A stretch of DNA of 60,476 nucleotides from an uncultured Anaerolineae bacterium (lineage in GTDB: Bacteria > Chloroflexota > Anaerolineae > CG2-30-64-16), in NCBI GenBank assembly GCA_937124585.1, contig CAKZKT010000031.1, positions 1 through 60,476 of the forward strand, in the 5' to 3' direction. This document shows positions 55,415 to 60,476 of this stretch, piece after piece. The notes beneath the pieces are model-generated. The model saw only the letters and a program-made list of their open reading frames with translations. It was not told the origin of the DNA and did no database searches. A program made the position numbers and the translations under genes. Numbering within the stretch: position 1 is the stretch's first letter; each line of letters starts with the position of its first letter.

Positions 55415-56176
55415 ATGGCGACTCTGCCCGATGGAACGCCGTTGCCGGGTCGGCTGTTCGTGGTCGAGGGGATAGACGGCTCGGGCAAAAGCACACAGCT
55501 TGATCTGTTGCACAAATGGCTCATCAGCGAAGGCTACCTGGTCGTCTTCACCGAATGGAACTCCTCGCCGCTGGTGCGCCGCACCACACAGCGCGGCAAA
55601 CGCGACCGCTTGCTGACCCCACTCACGTTCAGCCTGATCCATGCGGCCGACCTGGCCGATCGCATGGAGCGCCAGTTGTTGCCGGCGTTGCGTGCCGGTG
55701 CCATTGTCCTGGCCGACCGTTACATCTACACTGCGTTTGCGCGCGACGGCGCCCGTGGCCTGCCGGCCCCCTGGGTGCGTCGGGTGTACAGCTTTGCGGT
55801 GCGGCCGACCGTCGCGTTTTACTTCAAGGTGCCGCTCGAAGAAGCCCTGCATCGCATTCTGATCGGCCGGCCCGAGCTGAAATGGTACGAGGCCGGCATG
55901 GACCTGGGCCTGAGTCCCGATCCGTATGAGTCTTTTCGCCTGTTCCAGCAGCGCATCCTGAAACAGTACGAGGCGATGATCGAGGAGTTCGGGTTGACAG
56001 TGATTGACGCCACGCAGCCGCTCGTCCAGCAGCAGCAACAGGTGCGCGCGCTCTTGATGCCGCACCTGCATCATTTGCAGAAGAGCACACCATCGCCCTG
56101 GCGCCAGGTGCTGACCCGCGAAGGGCTTTATGGCCGCTATCTGCAAAAAGAACCCGAACCGCGCGAGGAGCCTTGA
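55415..56176 (+). CDS. Thymidylate kinase-like protein (first of two)
   Basis: The protein has 253 residues. Walker A is VEGIDGSGKSTQ and the DR motif is VLADRYIYTAFARDGARG; both fit dTMP kinase. It is longer than typical dTMP kinases (about 210), with a C-terminal tail of about 40 residues. An AGGAGG site precedes the ATG. It would phosphorylate dTMP to dTDP; the lid region is not standard, so substrate choice is open. The paralog follows 10 bases after its stop. Confidence 0.85.
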   Translation: MATLPDGTPLPGRLFVVEGIDGSGKSTQLDLLHKWLISEGYLVVFTEWNSSPLVRRTTQRGKRDRLLTPLTFSLIHAADLADRMERQLLPALRAGAIVLADRYIYTAFARDGARGLPAPWVRRVYSFAVRPTVAFYFKVPLEEALHRILIGRPELKWYEAGMDLGLSPDPYESFRLFQQRILKQYEAMIEEFGLTVIDATQPLVQQQQQVRALLMPHLHHLQKSTPSPWRQVLTREGLYGRYLQKEPEPREEP

Positions 56177-56186
56177 AGAGGTAACC

Positions 56187-56891
56187 ATGACGAAGATTCG
56201 CTACTATGGCAGCGGTGCCATCCCGGGCTTCGACAGCAAAGAACTGCCCGGCCGGCTGATCGTCCTCGAGGGCACGGACGGCGTCGGCCGCTCGACGCAG
56301 GTGGCGCTCCTGCACGAGTGGCTGGAAGCGAACGGCTACGCGGTGACACAAACCGGCCTGGCGCGCTCATCGCTGGTGGGGCCGGGCCTGACGCGCGCCA
56401 AGCAGGGCCACACCCTGGGCGACAGCACCCTCAACCTCTTCTATGCCACCGATTTCGCCGACCGCCTGGAGCGGGAAATCATCCCGGCGTTGCGCGCCGG
56501 CTTCGTCTGCCTGACCGATCGCTACATCTATTCGATCATTGCCCGCGCGCGCGTCCGTGGGGTAGATCCCGAGTGGCTAAAAGATCTGTTCGGCTTTGCC
56601 ATCGTGCCCGACGCGGTCTTCTACCTGGAAGCCGACCTGGAGCACCTGATTCCGCGCGTCCTGTCGGGCGAGGGGTTTGACTACTGGGAATCCGGCATGG
56701 ATGTTCTGCGCGGGGACGACATCTACGCCAACTGGCGCATCTACCAGACGCAACTGCTGGAACAGTTCCGCCTGATCGGGCAGGAATATCAGTTCATCCA
56801 CATTGACGCCAACCGGTCGGTGCACGAGATCTTCACCGATCTGCGTCGGCGCCTGAAGCCGATTCTGAAGGGGATGCGACCGGCGGCGTAA
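56187..56891 (+). CDS. Thymidylate kinase-like paralog with altered Walker A
   Basis: The protein has 234 residues. It aligns with its upstream neighbour throughout: the P-loop is VLEGTDGVGRSTQ, where the catalytic Lys of GKST is Arg, and the DR motif is LTDRYIYSIIARARVRG. The Lys-to-Arg change usually harms phosphate transfer, so it may be regulatory or form a heterodimer with the first protein. Start MTKIRYYG at 56187 with GAAGAGG in front. Its last 59 bases overlap the convergent fur gene. Confidence 0.82.
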   Translation: MTKIRYYGSGAIPGFDSKELPGRLIVLEGTDGVGRSTQVALLHEWLEANGYAVTQTGLARSSLVGPGLTRAKQGHTLGDSTLNLFYATDFADRLEREIIPALRAGFVCLTDRYIYSIIARARVRGVDPEWLKDLFGFAIVPDAVFYLEADLEHLIPRVLSGEGFDYWESGMDVLRGDDIYANWRIYQTQLLEQFRLIGQEYQFIHIDANRSVHEIFTDLRRRLKPILKGMRPAA

Positions 56892-57327
56892 TCTCGTGGC
56901 CGGCCGAACGGCACCGCGCGCACAGGCCGGGCAGGTGGAGCTGCGTTAGATCTACCTGGAAGCCACATTGCTTCAGGATCGCCGTGACGCCGGGCAAGAG
57001 CAGCTCCTGCGGTACCCCGCTGACTTCGCCGCAGGCAATACAGACCAGGTGCACATGCGGCCCGTGATCGGTCACCAGGTCATAGCGGCGCTGGCCATCG
57101 TTCCCCTCGACGCAGGCGACCAGCCGGAATTCCTGGAGCAGATCGAGCGTGCGGTAGACTGTGGAGAGATCCACTGCGGTGCTGAGCGTGCGCACGCGCT
57201 CGAAGATCTCCTCGGCCGAGGCGAATCCTTCGATCTGATGCAGGACGTTCAGCACCATCTCGCGCTGCGGCGTCAGTCGGAAGCCGCGCGCGTGCAATCG
57301 CTGGATGAAGGTTTCTTCGCAACTCAT
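56833..57327 (-). CDS. Fur-family metalloregulator
   Basis: The protein has 164 residues. A winged helix (RLTPQREMVLNVL, ASAEEIFERV, STVYRTLDLL) is followed by the metal-binding dimer domain: DHGPHVHLVC with the His site and CIAC plus CARC, the structural zinc pairs. GGAG lies before ATG 57327; a GTG at 57339 is possible. It is last in the cbiM-cbiQ-cbiO operon and probably controls it through the palindromes at 59942-59963. Nickel (Nur-like) or zinc sensing is undecided. Confidence 0.9.
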   Translation of the reverse strand: MSCEETFIQRLHARGFRLTPQREMVLNVLHQIEGFASAEEIFERVRTLSTAVDLSTVYRTLDLLQEFRLVACVEGNDGQRRYDLVTDHGPHVHLVCIACGEVSGVPQELLLPGVTAILKQCGFQVDLTQLHLPGLCARCRSAGHEITPPVASPSESASGADADR

Positions 57328-57348
57328 CTGCGACTCCACTCTGGCTGG

Positions 57349-58065
57349 TCACAGTTCCAGGCCATGTGCCTCCAGAAAGGCTGCGTCGGCCAGCACCTCC
57401 GCGGTCGGCCGATCGGCCACGATACGGCCCCCATCCATTACCACCGTCCGCGGCAACAGCTCGGCCACCATGCGCAGATCATGCGTCGAGATGAGCATCG
57501 TCTGCGGCAGGCTGCACAACAGCGTGATCAGCCCGCGCCGCGCGCGCGGATCGAGCCCGGCGGTGGGTTCATCGAGCGCCAGGAGCTCCGGTTCCATGGC
57601 GAGCACCGTGGCGATGGCGATGCGTTTCTTTTCGCCCACGCTCAGGTGGTGGGAAACGCGCGGCGCATATTCCGCCATATGCACATGGGCGAGCGCCGCA
57701 GCCACGCGCGCCCGCACTTCGCGCTCGGGCAGCCCCTGGTAGATCGGCCCGAACGCCACATCGTCGAAGACGGTCGGCGAGAAGAGCTGATCGTCGGGGT
57801 CCTGGAACACCAGGCCGACCCACGCGCGCACGCGGCCCAGCGTCTTCTCTTCTACCGGCAAGCCGCCGATGCGCACGACGCCCGTAGTCGGCCGCAGGAT
57901 GCCGTTCAGGTGCAACATCAAGGTGGATTTGCCGGCGCCGTTCGGCCCCACCAGCGCCACTTTCTCCCCGCGGTGGATGTGCAGCGACACATCGCGCAGG
58001 GCCTGATGGCCGTTCCCGTAGCTGAACGACAGATGTTCGATTTGGACGAAAGGTCCTGTATCCAT
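57349..58065 (-). CDS. cbiO: ECF transporter ATPase for cobalt/nickel
   Basis: The protein has 238 residues. Walker A is GPNGAGKST, the Q-loop is VFQDPDDQLFSPTVFDDVAFGP (typical of CbiO/NikO), the signature is LSVGEKKRIAIA and Walker B is LLALDEPTAGLDP. It energises the CbiM/CbiQ complex. It starts at ATG 58065, 7 bases after cbiQ. Confidence 0.92.
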   Translation of the reverse strand: MDTGPFVQIEHLSFSYGNGHQALRDVSLHIHRGEKVALVGPNGAGKSTLMLHLNGILRPTTGVVRIGGLPVEEKTLGRVRAWVGLVFQDPDDQLFSPTVFDDVAFGPIYQGLPEREVRARVAAALAHVHMAEYAPRVSHHLSVGEKKRIAIATVLAMEPELLALDEPTAGLDPRARRGLITLLCSLPQTMLISTHDLRMVAELLPRTVVMDGGRIVADRPTAEVLADAAFLEAHGLEL

Positions 58066-58072
58066 GAACGAC

Positions 58073-58879
58073 TCACAAAAGATGGCCCAGGCCCACCAAC
58101 AGCGCCAGCAGCACCAGGCCACCGATCAACGCCAGCCGCTGACCGGCCGGAATGGGCGGCATGGGGAACGCGCGTATTTCGCCATCATAGCCGCGCGCGG
58201 CCATGGCCGCGTAGATGCGCTCTCCGCGGTCGAACGAGCGGATCAGCAGGTTGCCGGCCATGCCGCCCGCCACGCGCGCCCGCCACGCGACCGACCCGCC
58301 CGGCCGCGCGCCCGCAATCGGGCGGGTCGGCGCGGCGCTGCGCGCTGCGCGCGCCCGCAGCAGTCGCAGCGCTTCATCCACCAGCACGAACAGATAGCGC
58401 CACATCAGGCCGAAAATGGCGACCAGCAGGCGGGGAACGCGCAGCGCCCGCATCGCCAGCAGCAATTGAGGAAAGGTCGTGCTGGCCGCCAGCACGATCG
58501 CCATCTGCACCGACAACCATGATTTCAGCACGATGCTGCCGAAACGCGCCAGGCCGGCATCCGTCAGCCGGAGCGACAGGCCGGCCAGCGTTGCCTCCCA
58601 CAGCGTCGCGCCTGGTGCCGTCACCAGGATCGGGATGGCTGCCAGCACGAAAGGCAGCGCCAGCGCAGACCGCTTCAGCACGTGCCCGACGCCCAGCTCA
58701 GAGAGCAGCACGACCGAGAGGAGGAGTGCCGCCAGCAGGACGTAGACAGGCCACGCGGCAATCGGCGTCAGGGCCACTGCCAGGATGAAGGCGAGCGCCA
58801 GCGCCAGCTTCACGCGCGGATCGAGCGCGTGGATCAGGCTGGGCCGTGGGCGATACGGGTCGAGAAAATGGACGTGCAT
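58073..58879 (-). CDS. cbiQ: ECF transporter transmembrane protein CbiQ
   Basis: The protein has 268 residues and about five helices. LDPRVKLALALAFILAVALTP is the usual opening; an ARARAARS coupling loop occurs in the cytoplasmic region, and AMAARGYDGEIR is the conserved end motif. It links the substrate-binding CbiM to the ATPase. The start MHVHFLDPYRPRPSL was selected; the frame is open further upstream into cbiM. It begins 19 bases after cbiM's stop. Confidence 0.9.
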   Translation of the reverse strand: MHVHFLDPYRPRPSLIHALDPRVKLALALAFILAVALTPIAAWPVYVLLAALLLSVVLLSELGVGHVLKRSALALPFVLAAIPILVTAPGATLWEATLAGLSLRLTDAGLARFGSIVLKSWLSVQMAIVLAASTTFPQLLLAMRALRVPRLLVAIFGLMWRYLFVLVDEALRLLRARAARSAAPTRPIAGARPGGSVAWRARVAGGMAGNLLIRSFDRGERIYAAMAARGYDGEIRAFPMPPIPAGQRLALIGGLVLLALLVGLGHLL

Positions 58880-58898
58880 GGCGGCCGATCGGGATGGC

Positions 58899-59858
58899 TC
58901 AACCCGGCGTAGAAGTGCTGCGGCGACGCCGATTGACGGCGATGCCCAGCGCCACCATGAAGACCAGCAGCGTGCCCAGCACGCCGGCCACGATGGTCGC
59001 CAGGGCCGGATCGCTGATTCCCGGGAAGGCATAGTCGGGGATGAGATCGTACAGCGGGCTCTGGGCGCGATCTATGAAGCCCTGTTGTTCGGCGAACCAC
59101 TCCAGGCCGTCCGGATGAGCGGAGGCCAGCGGCGAGAGCACGGCCAGCACCAGCGCGATGACGAGCCCGATGGCCCACACCGCGCGGCCGGCCCGTCCCG
59201 ATGCTGCGCTGCGGCCGAGCAGCTCGGGCCGCGCGGCGCGCACGAAGAGCAGCGCACCGATCGTGATCAGCCCCTCGCCGACGCCGATCAGCATGTGGAT
59301 CAGTCCCATCGCCGGCACCGCCACATTGGCGGGCGACGTCCCGGAAACCGCCAGTTCCAGGGCGGTCGCCAGCGCCGCCACCACCACCGAGAGCCAGGCG
59401 GCGGCAAAGCCGCCGACGAGCAGCCCCCATCTCTGGTTGCCGGCAAATTTGCGGATCGTCTGATACGCGAAATAGGAGACCGCCACGCCCACGATCGCCA
59501 TGTTAAAGATGTTGGCGCCCAACGCCAGCAGGCCGCCGTCCTGGAAGATCAGCGCCTGCACGCTGACCACGCAGACCATGACCACGATGGCAGCCCAGGG
59601 GCCAAGCAGGATCGTCGCCAGCGCGGCGCCCAACAGGTGGCCGGATGTGCCGCCTGCCACCGTGAAGTTCAGCATTTGTCCGGCGAAAATCGCCGCAGCC
59701 AGCACGCCCATCAGCGGTGCCTGGCGCTCGCCGAGATCCTGATTGACTCGTTTCAGCGCATAGCCCAGGCCGGCCAGCGACACGATCCACAGGATCACTG
59801 CGACCACAACCGAGAGGAAACCATCAGGAATGTGCAACGGCGCAGGTGAGTAGTGCAT
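58899..59858 (-). CDS. cbiM: Nickel/cobalt ECF substrate-binding protein CbiM/NikM fused to a PDGLE domain
   Basis: The protein has 319 residues. The N-terminus is MHYSPAPLHIPDGFLS, then helices with FTVAGGTSGHLLGAALATILLGPWAA, which holds the second metal His. Near the end, SAHPDGLEWFAEQ is the PDGLE (CbiN/NikN-like) tail with a last helix. In solved family members the metal binds the amino terminus and His2; here His2 exists but six residues separate it from the LHIPDG start normally seen. It begins after GGAGGTAG, about 85 bases downstream of palindromic operators. Confidence 0.9.
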   Translation of the reverse strand: MHYSPAPLHIPDGFLSVVVAVILWIVSLAGLGYALKRVNQDLGERQAPLMGVLAAAIFAGQMLNFTVAGGTSGHLLGAALATILLGPWAAIVVMVCVVSVQALIFQDGGLLALGANIFNMAIVGVAVSYFAYQTIRKFAGNQRWGLLVGGFAAAWLSVVVAALATALELAVSGTSPANVAVPAMGLIHMLIGVGEGLITIGALLFVRAARPELLGRSAASGRAGRAVWAIGLVIALVLAVLSPLASAHPDGLEWFAEQQGFIDRAQSPLYDLIPDYAFPGISDPALATIVAGVLGTLLVFMVALGIAVNRRRRSTSTPG

Positions 59859-59917
59859 CGTCTACCTCCATATGAGACAGGATGTTCCGGCGGCGTGTTC
59901 TGCCGGGTACCCTGGCG

Positions 59918-59963
59918 ATTATAGGCCAGAATCGGCCTTAGTGCAAGTATTTGCAACTGCAAA
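59918..59963 (-). promoter_or_regulatory. cbiM operon promoter overlapped by Fur-family operators
   Basis: On the minus strand TTGCAC (59941-59946), 17 bases and TATAAT (59918-59923) form a near-perfect promoter. Over the -35 lie two overlapping palindromes: TGCAA-N4-TTGCA (59942-59955) and TTTGCA-AC-TGCAAA (59950-59963). Such TTGCAA repeats resemble Nur-type boxes of Streptomyces nickel regulators. Binding would block RNA polymerase, giving repression by metal-loaded Fur-type regulator. Confidence 0.75.
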
Positions 59964-59990
59964 GAAAATTCAGTAGGGCGGCGTCCTGTC

Positions 59991-60476
59991 TCAACGGATG
60001 CGCAACAGCAATCGGCCATCCCGCGCCTGGACCTCCTCGATGTACCACTGGCCGGTGAGCTGGGCCAGCATCTGATTGGCCAGGGATGGCAGCAGGCTGG
60101 CGACCAGGCCGCGCGGGGAGATCGTTTCTGCCTCGAAATAGAGTTTGCCGTCTTCGGCTACGAGCCGGCCGCTTATCATCAGCTGCTGTACCTGCACAGG
60201 GCCCAGCTCGAGACGATCCGCGGCGACGGCCATCCGGTCATCGCGGAAGCGGATCTGCAGGCCCTCTGCCTTCAGCCCCTGGGCTTCGGTCGCGCCGCCG
60301 GTGATGGCCCGGCTCATCTCCTCTTCGCCCACGATGATCAGCTTGGCGTCGGGCGTCGGCGTGGGCCGTTGAGTCGCCTCCACGCCCCGAGTTGGCGATG
60401 ATGGCGGCGTGGACGATGGCTCTGTGGCCGGGGTTGCGATGGTGCGTACGGTCGTCGTCGGCGAGGGCAGCTGTGG
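59991..60476 (-). CDS. Partial Pro/Thr-linker protein with DUF2993-like C-terminal domain
   Basis: The reading frame is open to the window edge, so the 5' part is missing. The visible 161 residues begin with a Pro/Thr/Ser-rich linker (PSSTPPSSPTRG..., TQRPTPTPDAK) and end in a beta-rich domain (about 100 residues, SGRLVAEDGKLYFEAETISPRGLVASLL... QWYIEEVQARDGRLLLRIR) that recalls DUF2993/LmeA lipid-binding-like proteins. This is likely a surface protein with a signal sequence outside the window. The stop is about 130 bases upstream of the cbiM start, with the cbiM promoter between. Confidence 0.6.
   Translation of the reverse strand, partial: PQLPSPTTTVRTIATPATEPSSTPPSSPTRGVEATQRPTPTPDAKLIIVGEEEMSRAITGGATEAQGLKAEGLQIRFRDDRMAVAADRLELGPVQVQQLMISGRLVAEDGKLYFEAETISPRGLVASLLPSLANQMLAQLTGQWYIEEVQARDGRLLLRIR

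Overview
The window is G+C-rich, densely packed bacterial chromosome. Gene content and style point to Chloroflexota, probably the Anaerolineae side. The evidence is Pro/Thr-repeat linkers in exported proteins (15776-16891 and the partial gene at the right edge), three large multispanning proteins of the 6-pyruvoyl-tetrahydropterin-synthase-related membrane family, a stand-alone bacterial Elp3, a T-box leader, and a nickel/cobalt ECF transporter with a PDGLE tail. This is inference from families; no rRNA or marker tree is available here.

Left part (1-10031): a zinc-ribbon membrane protein, then elp3 divergent from a Trm9-like methyltransferase with their start codons sharing one CATG, a cysteine-desulfurase-like protein, a TIR/deoxyribosyltransferase-like protein paired with a TPR protein, a polytopic membrane protein, a ThiF/MoeB-type E1-like enzyme and a tandem GNAT protein. 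10085-15757 is a threonine-type operon: a consensus promoter, a T-box riboswitch whose specifier reads ACC (Thr), then aspartokinase, homoserine dehydrogenase, aspartate-semialdehyde dehydrogenase, a HAD-like protein and a YbaK-type deacylase. 15776-29757 holds a zinc-ribbon/LysM protein coupled to two polytopic membrane proteins, a patatin, surE, a YhfC-type protease, an ABC exporter, DUF5671 and DUF1232 proteins, CorA, RNase PH and a SanA-like protein.

Middle (29772-33681): an IS1634-type insertion sequence followed by an A+T-richer patch with a VOC-fold gene and an orphan CHAT protease. This looks like a patch of acquired DNA. Then come a second CorA and murE.

Right part, minus strand: nuoAHJKLMN, which is exactly the seven membrane subunits of complex I and none of the peripheral ones. 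Next is a glycerol cluster, glpK-ftsH-glpA-glpB, continuing into a Rieske oxygenase and a RACo-like corrinoid activator. Then come tRNA-Leu(UAA) and, on the plus strand, two tandem thymidylate-kinase-like genes. The last block is a metal-uptake operon, cbiM/nikM-cbiQ-cbiO-fur, whose consensus promoter is overlapped by palindromic TTGCA boxes.

A family of nested palindromes built on GTGCCAGGCAC occurs at three intergenic loci (7862, 28184, 51552). The most interesting leads are the bacterial Elp3/Trm9-like pair, the Thr T-box operon with an unassigned HAD gene, the Fur-type operator with its own regulon, the Rieske/RACo coupling, and the palindromes, one of which appears to sit inside the glpB reading frame.
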